Below, piece by piece: positions 25,570 through 34,200 of a stretch of DNA of 40,341 bases. The notes under the pieces were generated by a model. That model was not told where the DNA came from and did not search any database. It saw only the letters and a list, made by a program, of their open reading frames with translations. The stretch spans positions 1-40,341 of the forward strand of contig PKWK01000105.1 in assembly GCA_003133205.1 (NCBI GenBank), in the 5' to 3' direction. The first letter of the stretch is position 1. Each line of letters opens with the position of its first letter. The position numbers were made by a program, and so were the translations under genes. The stretch comes from Granulicella sp. (GTDB lineage Bacteria; Acidobacteriota; Terriglobia; Terriglobales; Acidobacteriaceae).

Positions 25570-26691
25570 TTATCCGGCGCGCCGCCCGTCACCTCGAAGT
25601 GGCCATATCGCCTCGGAGAGAAGACGCAGAGGGCGGAGCATGTGGACCTGCCAGTCTTGATGCAGCCCGAACTGAGCGGCAAAAACATAGTCAGGCGCGA
25701 TCACCCGGCTTAGGAGTATCTGTAGATGCCGACACCGCCGACGGAGCCGAGGCCAGCCCGGAGATTCAATCTCGAGAAAGAATGAATGCACAGCGCGCCA
25801 GTCCAGGGCTTCACTGGATTCCGTGAGCAATCGAGTCCACAATCGGTCCGCAAGCATCTCCAGATACTCAGCCTGCTTTCTTGACCCGGAGAGGGTTACG
25901 GAGGCGGCGATATCAGGTCGCAGGCGACGCGCCATCGCCAAGCCTAACGTCAGCAGGCTACTAAGTCCCGCGACCTCTGGCCGAGGTTGCCAGCCGCTCG
26001 CAATGACTGGCAACTTCTCAAACGCGAGCTGAAGGTCAACGATAAGACTGAGGCGCTCGAAGCGATGACGCGCAGCGTGAAGGCAAAGAAAGAGCAGCTC
26101 ATCGTCCGGCGCAAGTTGCCAGCAACACTCTCCCAGGAAGACGGCAGGATGCAATCCCAGCAGCGCACTCCCCACGTCGAAGTCGAAGGCCAGCGGATTC
26201 TCGACATCGTAGTGCAACTCAACCGTCGTGGTCTCCCGATACCACGGGTGGTGATAGTCGTCGCGATCACCCGGAACGAACCCGATCGCAGTGAGGACGG
26301 CGTCGGCTCGCGCGAGATCCGCTTGGGCCACGAGCAGGTCGAGGTCCCGGCTGACTCGCAGCGCAGTCGCCCCGTAGAGTCTATCGGCAAGAAAAGGCCC
26401 CTTGAGCGGCACGACCCGAATCTCGCGCTGCCCGAACGCGCGCAGCACTCCCTTCAACTCAGAGCTCCAATAGAACGCAGCGATCGCAGCATCGCGTTCG
26501 ATCTGATCGAGCCGGGCAGAGATTGCCGGCATGAGCGAACCCTGCCGCGAGCGCATGCGAGCCGCAGCATACGGGAGCACATGTTCCTCTTCGGCCAGCG
26601 CGAGCACAGCCTCCCACTCCGCTTCGTCGATCAGGCGATCGACGCTCTCTCCGCGCAGGAGTTCCAGCAGACACCGCATTCCCGGCCTCAT
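25570..26691 (-). CDS. Nucleotidyltransferase family protein (PF14907 type)
   Basis: A 373-residue soluble protein. The core motif of the uncharacterised nucleotidyltransferase family is present: VVPLKGPFLADRLYG (93-107) followed by RVSRDLDLLV (112-121), in which the paired Asp residues would bind metal and NTP. The middle contains TTTVELHYDVENP and a DDELLFLCLHAARHRFERL segment, also usual for the family. The substrate is unknown. Such proteins are found in lasso-peptide and other RiPP gene clusters with HprK-like kinases and PqqD-like domains. The ATG (26691) overlaps the stop of the HprK-like gene (26688) as ATGA, so translation is coupled. It is the last intact gene of the six-gene operon. 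Confidence 0.88.
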   Translation of the reverse strand: MRPGMRCLLELLRGESVDRLIDEAEWEAVLALAEEEHVLPYAAARMRSRQGSLMPAISARLDQIERDAAIAAFYWSSELKGVLRAFGQREIRVVPLKGPFLADRLYGATALRVSRDLDLLVAQADLARADAVLTAIGFVPGDRDDYHHPWYRETTTVELHYDVENPLAFDFDVGSALLGLHPAVFLGECCWQLAPDDELLFLCLHAARHRFERLSLIVDLQLAFEKLPVIASGWQPRPEVAGLSSLLTLGLAMARRLRPDIAASVTLSGSRKQAEYLEMLADRLWTRLLTESSEALDWRAVHSFFLEIESPGWPRLRRRCRHLQILLSRVIAPDYVFAAQFGLHQDWQVHMLRPLRLLSEAIWPLRGDGRRAG

Positions 26692-27497
26692 ACGGATGAC
26701 CCACTGCCGCTCATTGCACCCAACAATGAGCGCACCATCTCACTCGCCTCACCACGCTCGGAGCGCACAGCAGTCGCTGTCTCCATCATCTTTGCCAGCG
26801 TGGCCATGACGCGCCCAGGCGTACGCTGCACCGGGATCGAGTGCCGCAGCATTTCGAGCACAGCCATCCCCGCGGACACCGGCTCGGGATTCCAACGGCC
26901 GGACCTGACGTACTCCGTAAAGGCGATACACGAGACGGGAAGAGGCGCAGTTCCGGCGGCTCCATTTAGATGTTCGACAGCCACAGATCTTTGCACCGGA
27001 CTACCAGCCTGCCGCATTTGCAGATCTCGCGGATAAGGATGCACCCTGCCCTGCTCATCAAGCACAGCGTACTCATCGGAATAGTAGGTCGCACCAGCGC
27101 GCACCAGTTCAGCCACGAGAGTCGTCTTGCCGGCAAAGCTGATTCCGGGAAGAACCAACGCATGGCCTCGCCATCCAACCACACCCCCATGCACGAAGAC
27201 ACGATCCGGCGCATGGTTGGCAACATGCACCATCAGGTACCGCGCAAACTGGTCCAGCATTGGTTTCAGTTCCGCGCTCTCCGCAGCAACCTCATCGTCC
27301 AAGACCAGGCGGTAGCCGGTGCTTCCACCTAACCTCAGCACGGCGAACTGTTGGGCCTCTCCAGTATGTGCGACGCCGCATTGAGTACCCAACGGCGCGC
27401 TCTCCAGCATCTTTGCGAGCACAACGTCGGAGTCCGCCGCGAGTTCGAACGGAACCCCGAAAGAGATGCAGCGCTGCGTCAGGAGCCCGATCGTCAT
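26688..27497 (-). CDS. HPr-kinase-like ATP-binding protein
   Basis: A 269-residue cytoplasmic protein. The P-loop is GISFAGKTT (118-126), preceded by VFVHGGVVGWRGHALVLP and followed by YYSDEYAVLD (138-147), which holds the acidic catalytic residues. This is the pattern of HPr-kinase/PEP-carboxykinase-like proteins. True HPr kinases need an HPr partner and a longer N-terminal domain. This one belongs to the stand-alone type seen beside PqqD and nucleotidyltransferase genes, where members phosphorylate peptide substrates (as known for a lasso-peptide kinase). The start codon overlaps the stop of the NHL lipoprotein gene (27494) and the stop overlaps the start of the nucleotidyltransferase gene, both as ATGA. 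Confidence 0.9.
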   Translation of the reverse strand: MTIGLLTQRCISFGVPFELAADSDVVLAKMLESAPLGTQCGVAHTGEAQQFAVLRLGGSTGYRLVLDDEVAAESAELKPMLDQFARYLMVHVANHAPDRVFVHGGVVGWRGHALVLPGISFAGKTTLVAELVRAGATYYSDEYAVLDEQGRVHPYPRDLQMRQAGSPVQRSVAVEHLNGAAGTAPLPVSCIAFTEYVRSGRWNPEPVSAGMAVLEMLRHSIPVQRTPGRVMATLAKMMETATAVRSERGEASEMVRSLLGAMSGSGSSV

Positions 27498-29377
27498 GGC
27501 TGAACCGGCGGCCCGAGCAGCGGCGTTTTGATCGGGCTCGCGAGCCCTACAATTTGCGTGAGCGTATTCCCGCCAGCGTTCGAAAGCCAGAGGTTGCCGC
27601 TCGCATCGACGGCCAATCCAAACGGCTCGTTGAGAGGCGCGCCGAGTCCATATCCTTGCGAAGGGGAGAGGATGGTCGCGGTCGAACCCGCCAGCTCGAC
27701 CAATGCATTGCCACGATAGTTCGATACCCAGACGTTACCGGCCCCGTCGATCGCAACCCCTTGCGGTCCGGCATTTCCGCCCAACACGGTCACCCGATGC
27801 GCGACACTCCCAGTCCGCGAAAGTTCGACGACAGCCGATGCGCTGTAGTCCGCGACCCAGACATTTCCTGCGAGATCGATTGCAATGCCGGCGGGTTCGG
27901 TGCAACACGAATAGCTGCTGACCGCGCCTGCCGGAGTAACACGCACCGCGCCCGCCTGCACTGCGAACCACGCGTTGTGGCTTGCGTCTATCGCGACCGC
28001 GGTGGTGAAAGGAAGCGTAGAGGCTCCGTAGCCGCCGCTACCAGAGATCGCAGAGCCGTCATCGGCGAGCAGGGTCGCCGCGGAACTGCCGTAGTCCGCA
28101 ACCCATATCACCCCCGTGGAGTCTGCCGCCGTGGCCAGGGGATAGTAGACGCCGCCACCGGTAAAGCCATAGCCGGATAGCTCCACTCCGGCGGAAGAAA
28201 ACTCGCTGATGCTGCCCGAGTGGTGATTGTTTGCGGCGGTCACGCTCTGTTCATTGGTCACCCACGCGTTGTCCGAGCCGTCGATCGTAATGCCGTAGGA
28301 CTGGCTCAGCCCTAGGCCGGGAAAGCCCGTCGCCGACGCCGGCACACCGGCAGGCGAGAACTTCGAGATCACGCCGCCGAAGTAGTTCGCAACCACGACA
28401 TTGCCGCCAGAATCGATGGCGAGCGAGCCCGGAAGATTGAGCCCTCCACAGGCAGGAGTGCATCCTCCATACGTAATCGATATCGTCCAATCGTTCGGCT
28501 TAGTGCTGAGCACCGGTTGAAAAGGCCCTTGGGGCGCACCCGCATTGAAAACCGCCGAGACGTTGGCAGCCGGGTTCCGCACAATGTTGAGCGCCGCATC
28601 GAGCGTATTGGTCGGCACGCCCTGCGATGTCGTTGCGGCAGCGAACAGCGGAGTGCAGGCCGCACCTCCATTTGAATTGACGCAAGGCGCGAGAACGTCG
28701 GCCAGAGTATAGAGCTTGGTGGACTCGGTAACAGCACCGTTCGGGAGGGCAGACCCGGGAGCGAGCCCGGTGCTGGTATCGACGAGATTGTTCACCACTG
28801 CAAACGCATTGTTGAGACCGGTTGTATTGGTCGATGTCGATCCGACGATAGCGCCAGCGCTCATGAACTGCGAGAGTGCCCACGCCGAGACCACGGTTGT
28901 CGCCTCATTGACAACGATGTTCATAGAGTTTGTCAGGCCCCCGCAGTTGCCAAGGGCAGCCATCATCGCCAATGCGGAATTATTCTCTCCCGAGACAAGC
29001 CCCGGATTCCCGCCCCGCGCCACCAGGTAGACCTGCGTAGTCGCAGTTGGGCACACATAGTCGCCGGTGATGTTGAAGTCCCCGGACGCATCCGTGTTAA
29101 CAATGTTGGGGGCAAGCAGGTCGATGGCTCCTGCGCCGACTCCGGCAGAACCGGCAGCATAGAGATGAATCGACGCACCGTTGACGGGTTGCTGTCCGCC
29201 ACGCACCTGTCCTTGCAGCGCGACGCCATGTTCAACCGACGAGGTCGCTACGCCCGACAGATCGCAGCCTGACAGGCCTATGAGGAGCGGCGCCAATGCA
29301 AGCGTAAATGCGAGCGCACCCGCCGTGCTGCATCGGTTCCGATGGCCCTGGCCCGAAATGAAGACGAATAATCCCAT
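27494..29377 (-). CDS. NHL-repeat lipoprotein (beta-propeller), 627 residues
   Basis: The ATG at 29377 is chosen because a lipoprotein signal follows (LAFTLALAPLLIGLSGC, lipid-modified Cys38) and AGGAAA and GCGGAA lie upstream. Residues about 45-130 form a small beta domain with the motif GGQQPVNGASIHLYAAG. A helical Asn/Thr-rich segment follows (VVNEATTVVSAWALSQFM; STSTNTTGLNNAFAVVNNL). From about 330 to the end come NHL-type propeller repeats, recognisable by ID-GxxNxWVxN units such as LAIDSGGNVVVANYFGG and VAIDGAGNVWVSNYRGN. Propellers of this type bind proteins, RNA or sugars; the ligand is unknown. It lies 23 bases after the PqqD gene and overlaps the kinase gene, so it is an integral part of the operon. 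Confidence 0.85.
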   Translation of the reverse strand: MGLFVFISGQGHRNRCSTAGALAFTLALAPLLIGLSGCDLSGVATSSVEHGVALQGQVRGGQQPVNGASIHLYAAGSAGVGAGAIDLLAPNIVNTDASGDFNITGDYVCPTATTQVYLVARGGNPGLVSGENNSALAMMAALGNCGGLTNSMNIVVNEATTVVSAWALSQFMSAGAIVGSTSTNTTGLNNAFAVVNNLVDTSTGLAPGSALPNGAVTESTKLYTLADVLAPCVNSNGGAACTPLFAAATTSQGVPTNTLDAALNIVRNPAANVSAVFNAGAPQGPFQPVLSTKPNDWTISITYGGCTPACGGLNLPGSLAIDSGGNVVVANYFGGVISKFSPAGVPASATGFPGLGLSQSYGITIDGSDNAWVTNEQSVTAANNHHSGSISEFSSAGVELSGYGFTGGGVYYPLATAADSTGVIWVADYGSSAATLLADDGSAISGSGGYGASTLPFTTAVAIDASHNAWFAVQAGAVRVTPAGAVSSYSCCTEPAGIAIDLAGNVWVADYSASAVVELSRTGSVAHRVTVLGGNAGPQGVAIDGAGNVWVSNYRGNALVELAGSTATILSPSQGYGLGAPLNEPFGLAVDASGNLWLSNAGGNTLTQIVGLASPIKTPLLGPPVQP

Positions 29378-29400
29378 ACAATTCCGCTGTTTCCTGGCTG

Positions 29401-29865
29401 CTAACTTGGGGGTACGGCAACCGGCGGCCGCCTTCTCGCCCTTGCCGGAGCCGCTGAACAATCGACGCAGCCGTTATACGCTTGCGCCGCCGGGGGAGCC
29501 ATGACCGCGGCGATCATGGGAAGCAGCAAGGCGCCGCTAACTCCGAGCGTGCGCAACATGGATCGTCGCGAGATCGCCGGCCCGGCTTCTGCGATTGAAG
29601 AGGGTTCGACCAGCCCATCTCGGCGCAACTCGTCAAGCGCGAACAGCACGAACTCCTCGCTCACTTCAGTCCCGAGTTGAAGCGCCGCCTCCGCACGCAT
29701 CTGTGCAACCGTACGCTCGCCGTCTGCGAGCCTCCAGATCACCGACGAACTCTCGTTCAGGCAAAACGCCTTGTGGCGAAGCTCGTCGTACACCAGCGTC
29801 TCCGTCCCCACCTGCTGGATCGAGATGTACCGCTGTACGCTGCGAGGTACTTCATCGTTTGTCAT
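29401..29865 (-). CDS. PqqD-domain protein with C-terminal Tat-like segment and CxxC tail
   Basis: A 154-residue protein. Residues 1-92 form a PqqD-like RiPP-recognition domain: TLVYDELRHKAFCLNESSSV (23-42), IWRLADGERTVAQM and FVLFALDELRRDGLVEP, the usual three-helix winged fold with a beta-hairpin. PqqD domains bind leader peptides and present them to modifying enzymes. Unusually, residues 96-129 form an internal export-signal-like segment: SRRSML (99-104, twin-arginine pattern), a hydrophobic core GALLLPMIAAVMAPP and the cleavage-like AAQAY. The last 25 residues (YNGCVDCSAAPARARRRPPV and VPPS) hold Cys133 and Cys136. The protein could be both recognition domain and precursor, with the tail exported. 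A ribosome site (AAAGGAT) precedes the ATG at 29865. Confidence 0.88.
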   Translation of the reverse strand: MTNDEVPRSVQRYISIQQVGTETLVYDELRHKAFCLNESSSVIWRLADGERTVAQMRAEAALQLGTEVSEEFVLFALDELRRDGLVEPSSIAEAGPAISRRSMLRTLGVSGALLLPMIAAVMAPPAAQAYNGCVDCSAAPARARRRPPVAVPPS

Positions 29866-29898
29866 CGGCTCGATCCTTTCTGTAACAATAAATGGAAC

Positions 29899-31230
29899 TT
29901 ACTTCGGTGTAATTACGACGCTCACGGGCGCGCTGGTCCCCGCGCCCGTATAAGGAGATCCGGTCAGCACGCCACCGCTGCCCGTGAAGGCACTGACGGC
30001 ATTTGAGCCGCCATTCGCAACCCACACATTGCCCGAGCCGTCGATCGCGATACTCTTCGGCGTGCTCAATCCATTGCCGTGGTAAACAGTGCCGCTGCTG
30101 CCGGTCGAGTTCAACTCGGTCACCGTGTTGTTGCCCGAGTTCGCAACCCACGCGTTGCCGCTGCTATCGATCGCAATCGCCGACGGAGAACTAAACCCAC
30201 CCGCCGTAAAGCCACCGGCGCCCGAGATCGCCGCGCCCGTATTGTCCAGCTTGGTGACGCTCGCGTTGCCGCTGTTGGTCACCCACACCGCGCCCGTCGC
30301 ATCGGTCGCGATCGAGCTCGGCGCATTCAGTCCGCCGCCGGTATACGTGATGCCGATAGTCCAGTCGGTCGGCGGTGAATTCACATTCAGCACCGGCGAG
30401 AACTGCGGCGTGCCCGTGCGCAACGCCAGCAGAGCCGGCACATTTCGCCCAGGTGACTTGGCGATATTCATGGCCGCGGTAATCGTGTCGGTCGGATAAA
30501 CAGTGCCGGCCGCGTTTGGCGCCTGGCTGAAAAGATTGCCGCAGTTACTCGCATCGCCCGCGGTCCCGCCGCCCGAATTAACGCACTGCACCAGCAAGTC
30601 GGCGAGTGTATTGATCTCTGCCAGCGGCAGGGTGGCGCCCGCCGGCAACGTCGGCCCAGGAATCGTTCCGTTCGAAACGGTCACCACCTGATTGATCGCC
30701 GCAAACGCGTCCGCAAGGCCCGCCGTATTGGTCGAACTGGTGCCGACGTTGCTAATCCCCGTCATAAACGGCGAGAGCGCCCACACCGTCGCGACCGTCG
30801 TCAGTTCGTTCATATCGATGAAGTTGTTGAGGTACGTCCCGCCGCAGGTTCCCAGGCCGACCATCATGGCCAGGTTGTTGTTCGTCAGCAACGCAGTCGG
30901 ATGGCCGCCGGTGCCCACCAGGTAGACCTGCGAGCCCGCCGCGCACGTGTAGCTGGGGAAGTTGAAGTTGCCGTTTGCGTTGGTCTGCACGGAAACGCCC
31001 AGCGGCGTCGCTGCCGAACTATATCCAGTCGTACCCGCCTGGTGGAGTTGCAGCGTCACGCCCGCCACCGGCTGCTGCCCGCCCATGACCACTCCCTGCA
31101 GAGCGGCCGCTGTCACAACCACAGGCTTGCTCGCACTCGAAGACACGCCCACGCCGCAGCCGCTCAGGCCCGTCGCCGAAAGCGCCGCGCTCGCCAGAAG
31201 AAGAGATCGTAACCAAAGTTGATTCCTCAT
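29899..31230 (-). CDS. NHL-repeat lipoprotein, 443 residues
   Basis: The ATG at 31230 has AGGAG at a good distance, and the sequence opens with a lipoprotein signal (LLLASAALSATGLSGC, Cys25). The layout copies the larger paralogue in this operon: a small beta domain with GGQQPVAGVTLQLHQAG, a segment with NELTTVATVWALSPFM and SSTNTAGLADAFAAINQ, then a shorter propeller section of about five NHL-like units (IAIDSSGNAWVANSGNNTVT and similar). It ends in PVSVVITPK. Its start codon overlaps the stop of the S53 protease gene (31227-31230, ATGA), so the two are translated together. The PqqD gene follows after 33 bases. The ligand is unknown. Confidence 0.85.
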   Translation of the reverse strand: MRNQLWLRSLLLASAALSATGLSGCGVGVSSSASKPVVVTAAALQGVVMGGQQPVAGVTLQLHQAGTTGYSSAATPLGVSVQTNANGNFNFPSYTCAAGSQVYLVGTGGHPTALLTNNNLAMMVGLGTCGGTYLNNFIDMNELTTVATVWALSPFMTGISNVGTSSTNTAGLADAFAAINQVVTVSNGTIPGPTLPAGATLPLAEINTLADLLVQCVNSGGGTAGDASNCGNLFSQAPNAAGTVYPTDTITAAMNIAKSPGRNVPALLALRTGTPQFSPVLNVNSPPTDWTIGITYTGGGLNAPSSIATDATGAVWVTNSGNASVTKLDNTGAAISGAGGFTAGGFSSPSAIAIDSSGNAWVANSGNNTVTELNSTGSSGTVYHGNGLSTPKSIAIDGSGNVWVANGGSNAVSAFTGSGGVLTGSPYTGAGTSAPVSVVITPK

Positions 31231-34200
31231 GGCTCCACTCCTGTTCCGCTGGCTGCTCCCGTGGCAAGTGGAACGACTGGCGCCGCCGCGCCAAGAATCC
31301 TCGTCACCGTGTTCGCGGTGCTGCTCGGGACCCACACGCTCCCCGAGATGTCGACCGCGATGCCGCCGGGCGTGCTGCCAGAGCCGGAAAAACCCGTCGA
31401 AGGCGACACCGCCGCACCCGCATTGCTCAGCACGCTCACCGTGCCGTTCGAGTTCGCCACCCACACCTGGCCCAGGCCGTCGACCGCCACCGCCAGCGGA
31501 TTGCTGATGCCGCCAACCGTGTACGGCGTCGAGCTCATCGCAACGCCCTGCCGGCTGAACTCACTCACACCGTTGCTGCTCGCGACCCACATATTTCCCG
31601 ACGAGTCGAACGCCAATCCCAGCGCACTTGCGATCGTCCCAACTCCGCCGCCGGTGTAGCCGCCTGCACCGGTGATCGCAGCTCCCGTGAGGTCGAAGGT
31701 ACTCAGGCTGCTCGTGCCGTTGCCCAGCCACACGCTACCCGCGATCACCAGGAAGCTCGCATTCTGCGTACCAGCCGCATAGATCCCACTCGCAGCCTGC
31801 GAAGCCTTCAGCACCACCATGCCCGCCACACCCGTCAGCGTCACCGTGCTGCCAACGATCGTAGCCGGGCCACTCACCACCGAATAAGAAATCGCACCCG
31901 AAGAATTTGAACTCGCAGACACGGAGAACGCCGCATCTTGCGTGTGATGGTTCGGCACCGTGAACACGATAGTCGGAAGCGGCATCACGGTCAGCGTGTT
32001 GGAGCCGGTCGCAGCCGCGTAGTTGCCGTCCGCAATCGTCGTCGCGGTAATTGTGTGAGCCCCCACGGCCAGCCCCGAGGTGTTGTAGCCGCTGTAGGTG
32101 CACGTGAGAGGACTCGATGAGCCCACGCAGGTTGCAGTAACCACAGTGCCCGAATCAACCTTGAAGGTGAGACCACCAGTCGGCGCTATGCCGCTTCCCG
32201 TATAGACGATGTTTGCGGAAAAGTTCGCAGTCGCGGTTCCAAATGGAATGCTTGCCGCGCTAACGTTCACGGTCGGAGTCTGCGGGTTGACGGTAAGCGC
32301 CGTCGTGCCAGAGCCGCTCGCGTAGTTTTCGTTGGTGGTGAGGTAGGTTCCCGTAATCGTGTAGCTTCCCGCGGCCAGCGTGCCGGCAGGAGTAAACGCC
32401 TGGGTCGTCGACTCCGTGCAGGTTGCGCCGCTCGAGCAGCCCGCGCTCGCAACCAGAGCATCGTTGCCGATCGTCGAAATCGTCGGTGAGCCGGAGAAGG
32501 TCACCGAGCCCGTCGGAAAACTCCCAGGGCCGGAGACGGTCGCCTTGTACGTGATTGCCGACGGCAAGCCGTAGGTGTACGACGCCGAAGTCGCGGTGAC
32601 GCTGACGGTTGGCGTATACGTCACGCCGCCGGCAGCCGCGTTCTGCCAGTTGTTCACCAGGTTCGCGATGTTCAGCGACCCGATGCCCGTAGCCAGATCA
32701 AAACCTGCGCTCGCCGAGTAGGCAGGCTGTGCTGACGTCGTGCTGGTAGACAGAATGCCCGCGCTGCCGGTGCTGGTATAGCAGTTGAGCGAGCCTGGGG
32801 TACAGGCCTGCGAAATATTGCTGGTCTCAATGTCGTAAAAGATGCAGGTATTGGTGGGAACCGTGGTAGTCGTTCCGACATTACTGCTGGTTCCGCTGCC
32901 GTTGCACGTCGTTCCTGCGGTGTAGCTCGTAGTACCGTATTCCACTCCCGCCATGTTGTAGAGCACGTAGTTCGGCTGGCCGAGCCGCTCGCCAGTCTTC
33001 TGCGCAATCAACGCAAAGACTCCCGCCAATTGCGGCGAGACGAAGGATGTCCCCCCCGCACGCTGCAGGTTGGTTTTGCTGACGTCCGATTGAAAATAAT
33101 CGAGCGCATGGGTCCAAAGTCCGTTGGAGGCAAACAAGGAGACGTCCGGAAGCAGCCGAAAATTGTAGGTGCTGGTGGGCGGGATGCCAAAGACCGTCCC
33201 ATTCTGCCACGAAGGACGCGGCTGCAGGATGCTCACCCCTCCGCCGCCTCCGCCCGTCGCAAGAAACTGGCCGGTGCTACAGAACGCATTTGGGTCAGTG
33301 TTGCCACCCTCTTCGTAAAAACTAAGAATGGAGCTGGCGCAGGTGTCGTTCCAGGTTGTCTCGGCAGCATAACTCAGCGCGGAGGAGTCGCCCGCCTGGT
33401 TCGTTGCTCTCCAATAGTGGGATCGATTGAACGAAGTATCGCCCTCGAGTTCGTTGTAGTAGTCCTGAAAATCCGTTCCGCCCGCCGAGACGTTGTACAG
33501 CGTCGAACCTAAGCCGTTCACGGCCAAACCGTGGCTCGCAATCGGTTGGTTCTGGTCGTCGGTGTTACCCGATCCGGCGTCGCCTGCCGAGACCACCACT
33601 GTCTCTCCCTGGGCGGTCGCCTGCTCCCAGAGATTAGAAAGAAACGTGTTGTCGCTGGCGTCGCCGACCTCCGTATTGCCATACGAAAGACTCATCGTCG
33701 TCGCAAGATTATTGTCGATCACCGCTTCGGCCGAGAGAAAGATGCCCGCCGTGGACGACGTGCTCGCACAGGTCATAAACAACAGCGTGGCCCCCGGAGC
33801 CACCGCGCCCGCCCACTCCGTGTCCAACACAGCTTCGCCTTCTTCACCTTTCGAGGTCACGCCCGGATCGGAGCAAGTAATGGCCCCCGAGCCGTGCATC
33901 ACAGTCAAAGACGGCGTAGCTGGCACAACTCCCATCGTCGTACGAAAGTTTGTTACGTCGCTCGTGGTGATGTCGGTCTCTTCAAGCAACGCAATGGTGA
34001 TGCCGGAACCGGTAATTCCACCGCTCAGCAGCGGATTCTCGTTATAGATGGTGTAAAAGTCCTGCGCTCCAACATCGTAGTTTCCACCCGACGTATTGTC
34101 GGGAGACGCGTTGCCCGGCGCCGGTATCGGCGTCCGCGCAGGCACAACCGTAGGATGAGGCGTGATGTTGCTGAGCGAGAGGAAGCCCGAGACCAGCGGC

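Noticed and set aside
25987..27036. Plus-strand open frame of 349 codons
   Set aside because: It is antisense to the nucleotidyltransferase and HprK-like genes, both of which have clear motifs; no family features in this frame.
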